This document shows, one piece after another, positions 9,288-20,528 of a DNA stretch of 64,000 nucleotides; positions within the stretch are counted from its first letter, which is position 1, and each line of letters opens with the position of its first letter. The translations under genes and the position numbers were made by a program. The notes beneath the pieces are model-generated. The model made no database searches, was not told the origin of the DNA, and was given only the letters and a program-made list of their open reading frames with translations. This DNA is from Enterobacter wuhouensis (GTDB lineage Bacteria > Pseudomonadota > Gammaproteobacteria > Enterobacterales > Enterobacteriaceae), in assembly GCF_004331265.1 (NCBI RefSeq), contig NZ_SJOO01000002.1, positions 496,001 through 560,000 of the forward strand. Direction: 5' to 3'.

Positions 9288-10964
9288 ATGCACCACGCCA
9301 CACCGCTTATCACCACCATTGTTGGTGGACTTGTGCTTGCTTTTATCCTTGGCATGATTGCCAACAAACTGCGTATTTCTCCTCTTGTCGGCTATTTGTT
9401 AGCGGGTGTTCTGGCGGGTCCTTTCACGCCAGGTTTCGTGGCGGATACCAAACTGGCTCCTGAACTGGCGGAATTGGGCGTGATTCTGCTGATGTTTGGC
9501 GTGGGCCTGCATTTTTCCCTAAAGGACCTGATGGCGGTAAAGTCGATCGCCATACCGGGTGCGATCGCCCAGATAGGGGTGGCGACGCTGCTGGGGATGG
9601 CGCTTTCGGCGATGCTGGGCTGGTCACTGATGACCGGCATCGTGTTTGGGCTGTGTCTTTCAACCGCCAGTACCGTGGTGCTGCTGCGCGCGCTTGAAGA
9701 GAGACAGCTGATAGACAGCCAGCGCGGACAAATCGCGATTGGCTGGCTGATAGTTGAAGATCTGGTGATGGTGTTGACGCTGGTTCTGCTGCCTGCCGTC
9801 GCCGGGATGATGGAAAAAGACAACGTCGGCTTTGCCTCGCTGGCGCTGGACATGAGTATCACCATCGGTAAAGTCGTGGCCTTTATCGCCATCATGATGC
9901 TGGTGGGTCGCCGCCTGGTGCCGTGGATCATGTCCCGCAGCGCGGCGACGGGCTCCCGCGAGCTGTTTACGCTCTCCGTTCTTGCTCTGGCGCTGGGCAT
10001 CGCCTTTGGCGCCGTTGAGCTGTTCGATGTTTCCTTCGCGCTGGGCGCGTTCTTTGCCGGGATGGTGCTGAACGAGTCCGAGCTGAGCCACCGCGCCGCG
10101 CACGACACCCTGCCGCTGCGCGACGCGTTCGCCGTGCTGTTCTTTGTCTCCGTCGGGATGCTGTTTGACCCGATGGTGCTGATCCATCAGCCTCTGGCGG
10201 TGCTGGGCACGCTGGCGATCATCATCTTTGGTAAATCGGCGGCGGCCTTCTTCCTGGTGCGTATGTTCGGCCACTCGCCGCGTACGGCGCTGACTATCGC
10301 CGCCAGCCTGGCACAGATTGGTGAGTTCGCGTTTATCCTGGCGGGCCTGGGTATGGCGCTGAATCTGCTCCCTCAGGCCGGACAAAACCTGGTGCTGGCG
10401 GGGGCGATCCTCTCCATCATGCTAAACCCGGTGCTGTTTGCCCTGCTGGAAAAATACCTCGATAAAACCGAAACGCTCGAAGAGCTGACGCTGGAAGAGG
10501 CGACGGAGGAAGAGAAGCAGATCCCGGTGGATATCTGCAACCACGCGCTGCTGGTCGGCTTTGGCCGCGTGGGGAGCCTGCTCGGTGAGAAGCTGATGGC
10601 GCAGGGCATTCCGCTGGTGGTGATAGAAACATCGCGCACCCGCGTCGACGAGCTTCGCGAGCGCGGCATTCGCGCGGTGCTGGGTAATGCAGCGAACGAA
10701 GAGATTATGAATCTTGCACACCTCGACTGCGCCCGCTGGCTGCTGCTGACCATCCCGAACGGCTATGAAGCCGGTGAGATTGTGGCTTCCGCGCGCGAGA
10801 AATGTCCAACGATTGAGATTATCGCCCGGGCGCACTATGACGACGAGGTGGAGTACATTACCGAGCGCGGCGCGAATCAGGTGGTAATGGGCGAGCGTGA
10901 GATTGCGAATACTATGCTGACGCTGCTGGAGAAACCGCCGGTTGAAGAGGCGGTGACGGGTTAA
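9288..10964 (+). CDS. ybaL: YbaL, CPA2-family cation:proton antiporter with RCK domain
   Basis: 558-residue inner-membrane protein of the KefB/KefC-like CPA2 family. The hydrophobic Na/H-exchanger-type part runs to about residue 390 and contains GYLLAGVLAGPFTPG and LAQIGEFAFILAG. A cytoplasmic TrkA-N/RCK nucleotide-binding domain follows (ALLVGFGRVGSLLGEKL). Length equals E. coli YbaL. The substrate is presumed to be K+ or another monovalent cation; physiology is not settled. The CDS is followed 17 bases later by a long palindromic repeat. Confidence 0.93.
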   Translation: MHHATPLITTIVGGLVLAFILGMIANKLRISPLVGYLLAGVLAGPFTPGFVADTKLAPELAELGVILLMFGVGLHFSLKDLMAVKSIAIPGAIAQIGVATLLGMALSAMLGWSLMTGIVFGLCLSTASTVVLLRALEERQLIDSQRGQIAIGWLIVEDLVMVLTLVLLPAVAGMMEKDNVGFASLALDMSITIGKVVAFIAIMMLVGRRLVPWIMSRSAATGSRELFTLSVLALALGIAFGAVELFDVSFALGAFFAGMVLNESELSHRAAHDTLPLRDAFAVLFFVSVGMLFDPMVLIHQPLAVLGTLAIIIFGKSAAAFFLVRMFGHSPRTALTIAASLAQIGEFAFILAGLGMALNLLPQAGQNLVLAGAILSIMLNPVLFALLEKYLDKTETLEELTLEEATEEEKQIPVDICNHALLVGFGRVGSLLGEKLMAQGIPLVVIETSRTRVDELRERGIRAVLGNAANEEIMNLAHLDCARWLLLTIPNGYEAGEIVASAREKCPTIEIIARAHYDDEVEYITERGANQVVMGEREIANTMLTLLEKPPVEEAVTG

Positions 10965-10981
10965 TTTTGGTGCGGCCTGGT

Positions 10982-11063
10982 CCCCTCACCCCAGCCCTCT
11001 CCCCATAGGGGAGAGGGTGTTCAAGTTCCCTCTCCCCATAGGGGAGAGGGTTAGGGTGAGGGG
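10982..11063. repeat. Large composite palindrome (CCCTCTCCC family), ybaL/gsk
   Basis: Outer inverted arms CCCCTCACCC (10982-) and TTAGGGTGAGGGG (-11063) enclose two copies of CCCTCTCCCC-ATA-GGGGAGAGGG (10995-11017 and 11028-11050). The element sits between convergent ybaL and gsk and is followed by TTTTCTTTT, so it probably also terminates transcription. It is one of five members of this family in the window. Confidence 0.9.
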
Positions 11064-11077
11064 TTTTCTTTTAGCAA

Positions 11078-12382
11078 TCAACGATCCCAATACGCCTCTT
11101 CGAGGCTGTCTTCCCGTTCCGGCAGGCCACGCGTTAAGCGCGGGGAGTGCTGGTTCAGCACCTGATAGCTCACGCGGTTCGCGTACTTACATACCTGCGC
11201 CAGCGACGAATAGGTCAGCCAGCTAAACGTGTGCTTGCTGGAGTTCGGCACGTTGGTTTTGTGGTAGGCATTGGCGGTGATGTCGTGCAGCAGCGCCGCC
11301 AGCGCGCCGTCGCCCGCGCCGTTGGTGTTCATGATCTTCTCCGGCCCGCCCATGTATGGCGCGATGTGGGAGTAAATGCGCAGCGGGTTGGTGCAGTCTT
11401 TATGGCGCATACCGCGGCTGAACTCGTACTGGTTGAACTCGGCAATCGCCCCCGGCAGCAGCGGATGCTGGGTTTTGCGCTTGCTCTCTTCTTCCGTGAA
11501 GCCCGCCATATACAGGCCCACCGGCCCGGCGGTGCAGAGCACCAGATCCACCCAGTCCAGCGCTTTATCGGACGCCAGGAGCGGATCGCTTTCGCCGGTC
11601 AGCGCTTCGGCCTCTTCTTCGTTCATCGCCAGAATCGAAACGTGCTCCTTCAGGAAGGCCTGCCACCACTCCGGGTTATCGGCAATCACAAATTTGGTGC
11701 CCAGCGTCAGGACAACGGGTACGTCATATTTTTTCGCATACTCAATCGCCTTCATGGTCGCTTCCGGCATCGGTTCACCCGGCTTGCAGCGCACCAGATA
11801 GGAGGTCAGCACCAGCGCAGAGGCGCCCGCGATCACCGCTTCCGGGATGCTTTCGGCGCGCAGCTTGTTCATGTGGCCCGGGCTGATGGCAAAGGTACGC
11901 TCGCCGGATTCGCCAATCAGGGTAAAGCAGCGGCCAATCGGCCCGTCGACGCCCTGCAGGTAGTTCAGATCGGTACGGCTGGAGGTGTTGCAGAGATAGC
12001 GGTAGGCGTAGCCGCCGATTTCGATATTGCTGCACATCACGCCGAGCAGCACCGAGCGGTCGTCTGCCAGCACGGAGTAGTTGTGCATGGTATTGCCGAT
12101 GGTGCCACCGGCGAACTGATGGGTAATCAGGTTTTCGCGCACCAGTTCCTGATACAGCGCTTCGGCAACGTCGTCCTCGATCACCAGCGAATGCCCGGCG
12201 CTCAGACCGTAACGCGCGACAAACGCATCGTCCACTTTGGCTTCAATATCCACCAGCGTCTGGTCGATACCCACCACCCACGCGGCGCTGGTTTCGTTTT
12301 CCGGCTGGATTTGCTGCAGGAGCGGATCGCGAGCGTTGACGGGGAAGTAGTGTTTAGATTTACGTTTACCGGGAAATTTCAT
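11078..12382 (-). CDS. gsk: Gsk, inosine/guanosine kinase
   Basis: Cytoplasmic purine salvage enzyme that phosphorylates guanosine and inosine to GMP and IMP with ATP. 434 residues from the ATG ending at 12382 (MKFPGKRKSKHYFP), which equals E. coli Gsk; the frame is open 14 codons further upstream but without family support. PfkB-family fold with the C-terminal catalytic motif NTNGAGDGALAALLHD, where Asp is the general base. Confidence 0.97.
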   Translation of the reverse strand: MKFPGKRKSKHYFPVNARDPLLQQIQPENETSAAWVVGIDQTLVDIEAKVDDAFVARYGLSAGHSLVIEDDVAEALYQELVRENLITHQFAGGTIGNTMHNYSVLADDRSVLLGVMCSNIEIGGYAYRYLCNTSSRTDLNYLQGVDGPIGRCFTLIGESGERTFAISPGHMNKLRAESIPEAVIAGASALVLTSYLVRCKPGEPMPEATMKAIEYAKKYDVPVVLTLGTKFVIADNPEWWQAFLKEHVSILAMNEEEAEALTGESDPLLASDKALDWVDLVLCTAGPVGLYMAGFTEEESKRKTQHPLLPGAIAEFNQYEFSRGMRHKDCTNPLRIYSHIAPYMGGPEKIMNTNGAGDGALAALLHDITANAYHKTNVPNSSKHTFSWLTYSSLAQVCKYANRVSYQVLNQHSPRLTRGLPEREDSLEEAYWDR

Positions 12383-12444
12383 GGTCTGAACTGTGCAAGG
12401 ATTATGGGCCGGGAATGGTAGCACAAACCCGGCCTCAAGCGCGA

Positions 12445-13407
12445 TCAGCGGCTTTTCGTCACCAGCGAGACCATCATGTCGATATGTTCAGGGGAGTCGT
12501 TAAGTGCCGGAATGTACTCGTACTTTGTTCCGCCCGCCTCGAGGAAGAACTCTTTATTTTGTACGGCAATTTCTTCCAGCGTTTCCAGGCAGTCTGCCGA
12601 GAAGCCCGGCGACATGACCTGAATATGCTTCACGCCCTTCTCGCCCAGCATTTTGAGGGTGTCGTCAGTATACGGCGTGAGCCATGGCTCGCGGCCAAAG
12701 CGAGACTGGAAGGTCATCATCACCTTCTCCGGCGGCAGTCCAAGGGCAGAGACCAGCTCGCGCGTGGTATCGCGGCAGCGCTGCGGGTAGTCGTCACCTT
12801 CATTGGCGAAACGCTGCGGAATGCCGTGATAGGAGAGCAGGAGCAGATCCGGCTCGCCGTGCTTTTCAAACGATGCGCGCGTGCTGCTGGCGAGTGCCTT
12901 GATGTACAGATCGTTATCCGCGTAGTCGCGAATAAAGGTCACCGCAGGAATGCGGCGTCGCGTCTTCAGAATACGCGCCAGCTCGTCCCACACGGCAGCC
13001 ACCGTGGAGCACGAATACTGCGGATAGAGCGCCAGCACCACGATGTGGTCCACGCCCTGCGCGAGCAGGTTTTCCACCGCGCTTTCCAGCGAAGGTTTAC
13101 CGTAGCTCATGCCGAGCGCGACGGGCATATCCGGCAGGCGGGCAGCCAGCGCTTTTTCCTGTCGGCGGCTGTACACCATCAGCGGCGAGCCCTCTTCCAT
13201 CCAGACGGACTGGTAGAGTTTTGCCACGCGCGGAGAACGAATCGGCAGAATGACGCCACGCAGCAGCGGCCACCACAGCAGTCTCGGGGTATCCACAACG
13301 CGCGTGTCGCTTAAGAATTGTCGCAGGTAGCGTTTTACCGCGTCTGGAGTGGGTGCTTCTGGAGTGCCCAGATTGGCAAGCAGGATGCCGGTTTTCGCCT
13401 GACTCAT
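12445..13407 (-). CDS. hemH: HemH, ferrochelatase
   Basis: 320-residue enzyme that inserts Fe(II) into protoporphyrin IX, the last step of haem synthesis. The active-site His lies in [21 protein letters not shown] and the conserved Glu in [11 protein letters not shown]; the family start [16 protein letters not shown] is present. Length equals the E. coli enzyme. It lies downstream of adk on the same strand. Confidence 0.97.
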   Translation of the reverse strand: MSQAKTGILLANLGTPEAPTPDAVKRYLRQFLSDTRVVDTPRLLWWPLLRGVILPIRSPRVAKLYQSVWMEEGSPLMVYSRRQEKALAARLPDMPVALGMSYGKPSLESAVENLLAQGVDHIVVLALYPQYSCSTVAAVWDELARILKTRRRIPAVTFIRDYADNDLYIKALASSTRASFEKHGEPDLLLLSYHGIPQRFANEGDDYPQRCRDTTRELVSALGLPPEKVMMTFQSRFGREPWLTPYTDDTLKMLGEKGVKHIQVMSPGFSADCLETLEEIAVQNKEFFLEAGGTKYEYIPALNDSPEHIDMMVSLVTKSR

Positions 13408-13497
13408 TCACGCCTCTTAACCATTTGATAGGTTGTCAATTGTAGCGGAAATGCGTTTAAACGGAACCAATTGCAGTGAAAGGAAAAATGAGAATTT

Positions 13498-13524
13498 TTC
13501 TCACCCGGAGAAACCGGGTGAGAA
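13498..13524 (-). terminator. Probable adk terminator
   Basis: Stem TTCTCACCCGG / CCGGGTGAGAA (11 bp) around AGAAA lies immediately downstream of the adk stop on the minus strand. The following minus-strand bases are AAATTCTCATTTTT, so the T tract is delayed. Confidence 0.6.
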
Positions 13525-13531
13525 GAGTGCA

Positions 13532-14209
<678 letters not shown>

Positions 14210-14311
14210 TCAAAAGCGCTAAACAATACCACCAGAACGGGCGTGGCTCAAGGAAGGCGGGGAAGCTGAAACGGTTAAGGGGGGAGATAATTTGGGTGAG
14301 TGCGGTTGGTT

Positions 14312-14394
14312 CCCCCTCACCCTAACCCTCTCCCCAAAGGGGAGAGGGAACGATTACACCCTCTCCCCTTTGGGGAGAGGGCAGGGTGAGGGGC
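14312..14394. repeat. Large composite palindrome (CCCTCTCCC family), adk/htpG
   Basis: Outer arms CCCCCTCACCCTAAC and GCAGGGTGAGGGG enclose CCCTCTCCCC-AAA-GGGGAGAGGG (14326-14348) and CCCTCTCCCC-TTT-GGGGAGAGGG (14360-14382). It lies just downstream of the minus-strand htpG stop and upstream of adk, the only family member here that is between tandem rather than convergent genes. Confidence 0.9.
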
Positions 14395-14404
14395 AGGTGT
14401 TTAA

Positions 14405-16279
14405 TTACGCCAGCAGCAGCGCATTCACACGCTTAATGAACAGGTTAGGATCTTCCAGCGTGCCGCGCTCGGCCAGCAGGGACTGATCCAGCAGCAGCTC
14501 AACCCACTCGGCGAAGCGGGCGTCGTCCTGGGTATCCGCCGCGCGTTTCACCAGCGGGTGATCCGGGTTCAGCTCGAAGATATATTTCACTTCCGGCATC
14601 GCCTGGCCCGCCGCCGCAAACAGCTTCGCCATCTGGGTGCCCATTTCGTCGGCATCGGTGGTGACAATTGCCGGCGTATCGGTCAGACGGTGCGTGAAGC
14701 GAACCTCTTTCACGCGATCGCCCAGCAGGGTTTTCACACGCTCAACGAACGGCTCCAGCGCCTTCTCGGCCTCTTTCGCGCTTTCGTCCACTTCGTCCGC
14801 CAGCTTGTCGATGGACTCGTCGGCTTTGGCAACGGACTGGAAGGATTTACCGTCGAACTCGGTCAGGTAGTTCATCATCCACTCGTCGATGCGGTCAGAA
14901 AGCAGCAGCACTTCGATGCCTTTCTTACGCAGCAGCTCCAAGTGAGGGCTGCTCTTCGCCGCCGCGTAGCTGTCGGCGGTGATGTAGTAGATTTTCTCCT
15001 GGCCGTCTTTCATGCGGGAGACGTACTCTTCCAGCGACACGGTCTGCGCGGAGGAGTCGGTATGCGTAGAGGCAAAGCGCAGCAGCCTGGCGATGGTTTC
15101 GACGTTCGCGGTGTCTTCCGCCGGGCCTTCTTTCAGCACCAGGCCGAACTGTTTCCAGAAGGTCTGATATTTTTCCGCATCGTCTTTCGCCAGTTTTTCC
15201 AGCATCTGCAGCGTACGCTTGGTCAGCGCGTTGCGCAGGTTGCGGGTCACCGTGCTGTCCTGCAGAATTTCACGCGAAACGTTCAGCGGCAGATCGTTGG
15301 AGTCGATCAGGCCGCGGGTGAAGCGCAGGTAGTTCGGCATGAACTGCTCGGCGTCGTCCATGATGAACACGCGCTGCACGTACAGCTTCAGGCCGTGCTT
15401 GTGATCGCGGTTCCACATGTCCCACGGCGCCTGCGCCGGGATGTACAGCAGACTGGTGTACTCCTGCTTTCCTTCCACGCGATTGTGGCTCCAGGTCAGC
15501 GGGTCGGTAAAGTCGTGGGCAATGTGCTTATAGAATTCGTTGTATTCGTCGTCTTTAATTTCAGACTTGTTGCGCGTCCACAGCGCCTGCGCCTTGTTGA
15601 TTTTCTCCCAGGAGACAACGGTTTCACCGTCCTGTTCTTCCTGTTTTTCAATCTCAACCGGCAGCGCGATGTGGTCGGAATATTTGCTGATGATGGAGCG
15701 CACGCGCCAGTCGTTCAGGAAATCGTCTTCGCCTTCGCGCAGGTGCAGGGTGATCTCGGTGCCGCGATCCGCTTTGGTGATGTCGTCAACGGTGTACTCG
15801 CCTTCCCCTTTGGACTCCCAGAACACGCCGTTTTCGGCGCTTTCGCCTGCCGCGCGGGTGCGCACGGTGACCTTATCCGCCACGATGAACGCCGAGTAGA
15901 AGCCCACGCCGAACTGACCGATCAGCTGGCTGTCTTTCGCCTGGTCAGAGCCCATGGACTCGAGGAACGCTTTGGTGCCGGATTTGGCGATGGTCCCGAG
16001 GTGGTCGATCACCTCGTCGCGGTTCATCCCGATGCCGTTATCGGCGATGGTCAGGGTGCGGTTCTCTTTATTGAACGAGACGCACACGCGCAGCTCGCCT
16101 TCACCTTCGTACAGATCCGGGTTGGACAGCGCGCGGAAGCGCAGCTTGTCCGCCGCGTCCGAGGCGTTGGAAATCAGCTCACGCAGAAAGATTTCTTTGT
16201 TGGAATACAGGGAATGGATCATCAGGTGCAGAAGCTGTTTTACTTCTGACTGGAAACCACGGGTTTCTTGTCCTTTCAT
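14405..16279 (-). CDS. htpG: HtpG, bacterial Hsp90 chaperone
   Basis: 624-residue cytosolic chaperone. The GHKL ATPase domain carries [16 protein letters not shown], the Mg/ATP loop DNGIGM and [12 protein letters not shown] middle client domain and C-terminal dimerisation domain follow. Length equals E. coli HtpG. A sigma-32 promoter lies upstream. Confidence 0.98.
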   Translation of the reverse strand: MKGQETRGFQSEVKQLLHLMIHSLYSNKEIFLRELISNASDAADKLRFRALSNPDLYEGEGELRVCVSFNKENRTLTIADNGIGMNRDEVIDHLGTIAKSGTKAFLESMGSDQAKDSQLIGQFGVGFYSAFIVADKVTVRTRAAGESAENGVFWESKGEGEYTVDDITKADRGTEITLHLREGEDDFLNDWRVRSIISKYSDHIALPVEIEKQEEQDGETVVSWEKINKAQALWTRNKSEIKDDEYNEFYKHIAHDFTDPLTWSHNRVEGKQEYTSLLYIPAQAPWDMWNRDHKHGLKLYVQRVFIMDDAEQFMPNYLRFTRGLIDSNDLPLNVSREILQDSTVTRNLRNALTKRTLQMLEKLAKDDAEKYQTFWKQFGLVLKEGPAEDTANVETIARLLRFASTHTDSSAQTVSLEEYVSRMKDGQEKIYYITADSYAAAKSSPHLELLRKKGIEVLLLSDRIDEWMMNYLTEFDGKSFQSVAKADESIDKLADEVDESAKEAEKALEPFVERVKTLLGDRVKEVRFTHRLTDTPAIVTTDADEMGTQMAKLFAAAGQAMPEVKYIFELNPDHPLVKRAADTQDDARFAEWVELLLDQSLLAERGTLEDPNLFIKRVNALLLA

Positions 16280-16331
16280 CTAAGTCGACCTCAACAATGC
16301 CATTTAATGGGGTTGTAAAACGTTGAGTGAG

Positions 16332-16360
16332 AGATGGGGATAAGGGGGGAGATTTTCAAG
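16332..16360 (-). promoter_or_regulatory. Sigma-32 heat-shock promoter of htpG
   Basis: On the minus strand CTTGAAA (16360-16354) and CCCCATCT (16339-16332) are separated by 14 bp, a match to the sigma-32 consensus, about 50 bp upstream of the htpG start. Confidence 0.85.
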
Positions 16361-16389
16361 CGGAGGCCACGAATGCAGCCTCCGTTTGG

Positions 16390-16994
16390 TCAGAAAACAA
16401 TCTTATGACGCCCGGCCAGCGAGTGCGACAGCGTGGTGCCGTCGACCATTTCCAGCTCGCCGCCCACCGGCACGCCGTGGGCGATGCGGCTGGCGTCAAC
16501 GCCGTACTGCGAGCACAGTTCAGCGATATAGTTGGCGGTTGCCTCCCCTTCCACCGTCGGGTTGGTGGCGAGGATAACCTCTTTGATGGTCTCGGACTCA
16601 AGACGCTGTTCAAGGCGGTCAAGACCGATATCATCCGGGCCGATGCCGTCGAGCGGGGAAAGATGCCCCATCAGCACGAAGTAGCGGCCGGAAAACTGCC
16701 CGGTTTGCTCAATGGCGTAGATGTCCGCCGGACTCTCTACCACGCAAATCTGGCCGTTTTCCTGACGGCGCGGGTTCGTGCAGATGTTACACACGTCCTG
16801 CTCGGTAAAGGTACGGCAGTCCGCACAGTGACCAATTTCTGACATGGCGCGGGTCAGAGCCTGCGCCAGGCGCATCCCGCCGCTGCGGTCGCGCTGTAAT
16901 AGCGTAAACGCCATGCGCTGCGCCGACTTCGGGCCAACGCCCGGCAGGCAGCGCAGTGCTTCCATTAACTGCGTGAGCAGCGGACTGGTTTGCA

Positions 16995-16995
<1 letters not shown>
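16390..16995 (-). CDS. recR: RecR, recombination mediator
   Basis: 201-residue partner of RecF and RecO in loading RecA on gapped DNA. The helix-hairpin-helix is [13 protein letters not shown], the zinc finger uses Cys57, Cys60, Cys69 and Cys72 (CADC...CNIC), and the Toprim domain starts [14 protein letters not shown]. The start overlaps the ybaB stop by one base (TGATG), so translation is probably coupled. Confidence 0.97.
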
Positions 16996-17342
<347 letters not shown>

Positions 17343-17380
17343 TCACGTTTAAGGATTACAACCGTAAGTCAGACTCACGA

Positions 17381-19309
17381 TCAAAGGGGGCGAATACTCT
17401 CTTCATCCAGATCGGCGTCGAAGAACCGGCGCAGGGTCTGAATGTTGTTATCCGCAATAATCGACTCGCGCGCCTGCGCGAGCTTCTCTTCATAAATAGC
17501 CTGACGCCATTCCAGCGGCGTGCGCACTGCGGGATTATCATCTTCAATGATAGTCAATTCAACCGGCGTGCCCTGCAATGCGGTGAGCGCCTCCGCCAGC
17601 GCCTTTTGCGCGCCCGGGGAGTTCAGGTGCCGTTGGCCAGGCCGCAGGTGCAGACGCACCTGGTTGCCGTCCTGCTCTTTCCAGGCGTTCAGCGCGACCT
17701 GCTCCACCAGCTTCGGCAGCTGCAGTTTGCTGACCTCGGCGGCCCAGGCGTCGCGCTCGATTGATTCTTCAGCCAGCTTCGCGGCAAGCTCCGGCGTTTT
17801 TTCGTGCTCCAGCGCCTTTTTCAGGGCTTTTGGCGTGGCGACCTCTTCCTTCACCGTTTCGATGATGGTGGTCGCCTTCCAGCGGTAGGCCTCTTCTTTC
17901 GCCGGGGCTTTTTGCTCGAGCGCGGACGGTGCCGGGCGCGACTGTACGCGCTCCGTTACCGAAGCCAGTCGTTCAAGCGCGGCGTTGTTAACCGGCCGCG
18001 CTCTTGCAGGCGCTGCCGGTTCACTCTTTTTTGGTTTGGTTGCTCCCTGCGCACGCTGTAGCTGGCTTCGTGCGGCAAGCACCGAACTGGTGGCATCCGA
18101 CAGCGGCACGTTTTGCTGCGGCGGCGGTGTCGGCTGCGGCGGCACCTGCTGCGGCGACATCACCGCCGTGGGCGCGACCGGCGCGAAGGACTGCCGCGGC
18201 ACTTCCGGCTCCGGCAATGGCATACGCGGGTGGAACGCCAGCGCGCGCAGCAGCGTCATTTCAACGCCCATCCGGCGATCCGGCGCGAACGGCAGCTCTT
18301 TGCGGCCAATCAGCAGCGTCTGGTAGTAAAGCTGAACGTCGGCAGGCGGCACGGTGCGAGCAAGTTCACGCATCCGCTGCTCAATGGCGGCCATATCCGC
18401 GCCGATGGCCGACGGAGAAAGCTGCAGCATCGCCACGCGGTGCAGCAGGCTGAGCATTTCAACCAGCAGCGCTTCCCACTCCACGCCTCGGGCGGCGGCA
18501 GCGTCAACCTGCGACATCACGCGCTCGCCGTTGGCGGCAATCATCGCTTCGATAAGCGACAGCGCCTGATCGTCATCCAGCGTGCCGAGCATGGTGCTGA
18601 CCGCGTCGGTCGAGAGCTTGCCGTCACCGCTGGCAATCGCCTGATCGGTCAGGCTTAGCGCATCACGCAGGCTGCCGTCCGCCGCGCGGGCCAGCAGTTG
18701 CAGGGCGCGCGGTTCGTGGACGATCTTCTCTTCATCAAGAATGTGTTCCAGCTGAGCGCGGATCTGCTCAACGTCCAGCGCCTTCAGGTGGAACTGCAGG
18801 CAGCGCGACAGGATGGTGACCGGCAGCTTTTGCGGATCGGTGGTCGCCAGCAGGAACTTCACGTGTGCAGGCGGCTCTTCCAGCGTTTTCAGCAGGGCGT
18901 TGAAGCTGTGGCGCGACAGCATGTGCACTTCATCGATCAGGTAGACCTTGAAGCGGCCGCGCGCCGGGGCGTACTGCACGTTATCGAGCAGATCGCGGGT
19001 GTCTTCCACTTTGGTGCGCGAGGCGGCATCGATTTCGATCAGGTCGACAAAACGCCCCTGCTCGATCTCCCGGCAGTTATCGCACACGCCGCACGGCGTG
19101 GCGGTGATCCCGGTTTCGCAGTTGAGACCTTTTGCCAGCAAACGGGCAATAGAGGTCTTACCGACGCCGCGGGTGCCGGAGAAAAGATAGGCGTGATGGA
19201 TGCGACCTAGCGACAAGCCGTTCGCCAGGGCCGTCAGCACATGTTCCTGACCGACAACGTCAGCAAAGGTTTGTGGTCGCCATTTACGGGCTAACACCTG
19301 ATAACTCAT
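17381..19309 (-). CDS. dnaX: DnaX, DNA polymerase III tau (and gamma) subunit
   Basis: 642-residue tau subunit; the clamp loader ATPase plus the C-terminal part that holds DnaB and the polymerase core. The start at 19309 (MSYQVLARKW) matches the family; five extra upstream codons are unsupported. Walker A is SGTRGVGKTS, the zinc site runs CETGITATPCGVCDNC, Walker B is LIDEVHML, and the arginine finger region is ILSRCLQFHL. A Pro/Gln-rich linker at about 370-410 leads to the tau-specific domains. It carries a programmed frameshift signal for gamma. Confidence 0.98.
   Translation of the reverse strand: MSYQVLARKWRPQTFADVVGQEHVLTALANGLSLGRIHHAYLFSGTRGVGKTSIARLLAKGLNCETGITATPCGVCDNCREIEQGRFVDLIEIDAASRTKVEDTRDLLDNVQYAPARGRFKVYLIDEVHMLSRHSFNALLKTLEEPPAHVKFLLATTDPQKLPVTILSRCLQFHLKALDVEQIRAQLEHILDEEKIVHEPRALQLLARAADGSLRDALSLTDQAIASGDGKLSTDAVSTMLGTLDDDQALSLIEAMIAANGERVMSQVDAAAARGVEWEALLVEMLSLLHRVAMLQLSPSAIGADMAAIEQRMRELARTVPPADVQLYYQTLLIGRKELPFAPDRRMGVEMTLLRALAFHPRMPLPEPEVPRQSFAPVAPTAVMSPQQVPPQPTPPPQQNVPLSDATSSVLAARSQLQRAQGATKPKKSEPAAPARARPVNNAALERLASVTERVQSRPAPSALEQKAPAKEEAYRWKATTIIETVKEEVATPKALKKALEHEKTPELAAKLAEESIERDAWAAEVSKLQLPKLVEQVALNAWKEQDGNQVRLHLRPGQRHLNSPGAQKALAEALTALQGTPVELTIIEDDNPAVRTPLEWRQAIYEEKLAQARESIIADNNIQTLRRFFDADLDEESIRPL
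17990..18048 (-). other. dnaX programmed -1 frameshift signal
   Basis: On the minus strand an internal Shine-Dalgarno-like AGGGAGCA (18048-18041) precedes the heptamer A AAA AAG (18032-18026) at codons 427-428. The -1 frame then reads GAG TGA (stop at 18023-18021), giving a 429-residue gamma subunit. A stem AACCGGC/GCCGGTT (18021-18015 with 17996-17990) follows. All three elements known from E. coli are present. Confidence 0.93.
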
Positions 19310-19358
19310 GGGCAGGCTCTGCAACGCTGGAAGGTGAATTTATGGGGGGGAATGCTAT

Positions 19359-19387
19359 CACAACCTCACTCATTGAGCGAGGTTGTG
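19359..19387 (-). terminator. Hairpin downstream of apt
   Basis: CACAACCTCACTC / GAGCGAGGTTGTG pairs with one mismatch around ATT, between apt and dnaX. No T tract follows on the minus strand, so read-through into dnaX is possible. Confidence 0.5.
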
Positions 19388-19397
19388 AGGAACGGGA

Positions 19398-19949
19398 TTA
19401 ATGACCCGGGAATGGCACCAGGCTGTAGCTGGTAATACCCTGTTTTTCCAGGCGCTGTTCGCCGCCCAGATCGAACAGGTTGATGATGAATGCCGCGTCG
19501 GTCACTTCACCACCCAGACGACGGATCAGCTTCACGGTCGCTTCAATGGTGCCGCCGGTCGCCAGCAGATCGTCCACCACCAGCACTTTGTCGCCTGGCT
19601 TGATGGCATCCACGTGGATTTCCAGCTGATCGGTGCCGTATTCCAGCTCGTAGCTCTCTGCGATGGTTTCACGCGGCAGCTTGCGCGGCTTACGCACCGG
19701 CACAAAACCCACGCCCATCGCCAGCGCAACCGGTGCGCCGAACAGGAAGCCACGGGCTTCGGTACCTACTACTTTGGTGATCCCGGCGTTTTTATAACGC
19801 TCAACCAGCAGTTCAATGCTGAGCGCGTACGCTTTCGGGTCTTCCAGCAAGCTGGTGACATCACGGAAAAGAATGCCAGGCTTTGGATAGTCCTGGATAC
19901 TTTTGATGCTGTTTTTCAGATATTCAAGCTGCTGTGCAGTTGCGGTCAT
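19398..19949 (-). CDS. apt: Apt, adenine phosphoribosyltransferase
   Basis: 183-residue salvage enzyme that converts adenine and PRPP to AMP. The start at 19949 ([13 protein letters not shown]) gives the E. coli length; a further 18 upstream codons are open but unlike the family. The PRPP-binding loop is [16 protein letters not shown], and the flexible loop region is [11 protein letters not shown]. Confidence 0.96.
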   Translation of the reverse strand: MTATAQQLEYLKNSIKSIQDYPKPGILFRDVTSLLEDPKAYALSIELLVERYKNAGITKVVGTEARGFLFGAPVALAMGVGFVPVRKPRKLPRETIAESYELEYGTDQLEIHVDAIKPGDKVLVVDDLLATGGTIEATVKLIRRLGGEVTDAAFIINLFDLGGEQRLEKQGITSYSLVPFPGH

Positions 19950-20100
19950 CGGTTTGTGCCTAAATGAAACAGTGTTACTCACAGCGCGCAACGAGTCGGC
20001 CAAGGCAACAATTGTTTAACCTTTGACCAGGCGCACCTGTGCTCGAAAACGGTCGAATTTACTGGCTGCGCGTGATAATTGCAACAGCCATGATGAGGCT

Positions 20101-20478
20101 TCAGTGCTTTTGTTGCTTTTCATCAACCACGGGGATCCGCCACATAAAGAAAAGCAGACAGGTCAGGATCGCCAGCAGCAGAATACGCACCCACATCATG
20201 TTCACCAGCCATAATGAAATAGCGAAGGTGATGAGGATCGCTGCGATCGCGCGCGGCTTCGCGCCGGGCGGCATGGCGCGGTGTTTTTGCCAGTGGCGCA
20301 GATAGCCGCCAAACCACGAGCGGTAGAGCAGCCAGTGGTGAAAACGCGGCGACGAGCGGGCGAAGCACCAGGCCGCCAGCAGGATAAACGGCGTGGTCGG
20401 CAGTAAGGGCAAAACAACGCCCAGCGTGCCCAGCACTACCGCAAGCCAGCCAATGATGATTAAAATAGTACGCTGCAT
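20101..20478 (-). CDS. ybaN: YbaN, DUF454 inner-membrane protein
   Basis: 125 residues from the ATG ending at 20478. DUF454 family: hydrophobic N-terminal helix (about 4-24), the family motif LPTTPFILLAAWCFARSSPRFH, and two further hydrophobic helices near residues 75-110. Length equals E. coli YbaN. Function unknown. It is divergent from priC. Confidence 0.9.
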   Translation of the reverse strand: MQRTILIIIGWLAVVLGTLGVVLPLLPTTPFILLAAWCFARSSPRFHHWLLYRSWFGGYLRHWQKHRAMPPGAKPRAIAAILITFAISLWLVNMMWVRILLLAILTCLLFFMWRIPVVDEKQQKH

Positions 20479-20528
20479 AATGCGAATCGTTATCAAACTG
20501 AACGGCTACTTTACCACTGGAGAGCGTT

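Noticed and set aside
9052..9357. 101-codon frame between fsr and ybaL
   Set aside because: Overlaps the ybaL start in another frame; low-complexity translation and no ribosome site.
10982..11063. Possible CRISPR-like repeat pair
   Set aside because: The two units are nearly adjacent palindromes without unique spacers of constant length, and no cas gene is nearby.
11147..12421. 424-codon open frame antisense to gsk
   Set aside because: Same shadow effect; no ribosome site or recognisable domain, and gsk is complete on the other strand.
14558..16249. 563-codon open frame antisense to htpG
   Set aside because: It is a shadow of GC-rich htpG codons; the composition is unlike a real protein (very high His, Arg, Gln, Phe), and htpG is certain.
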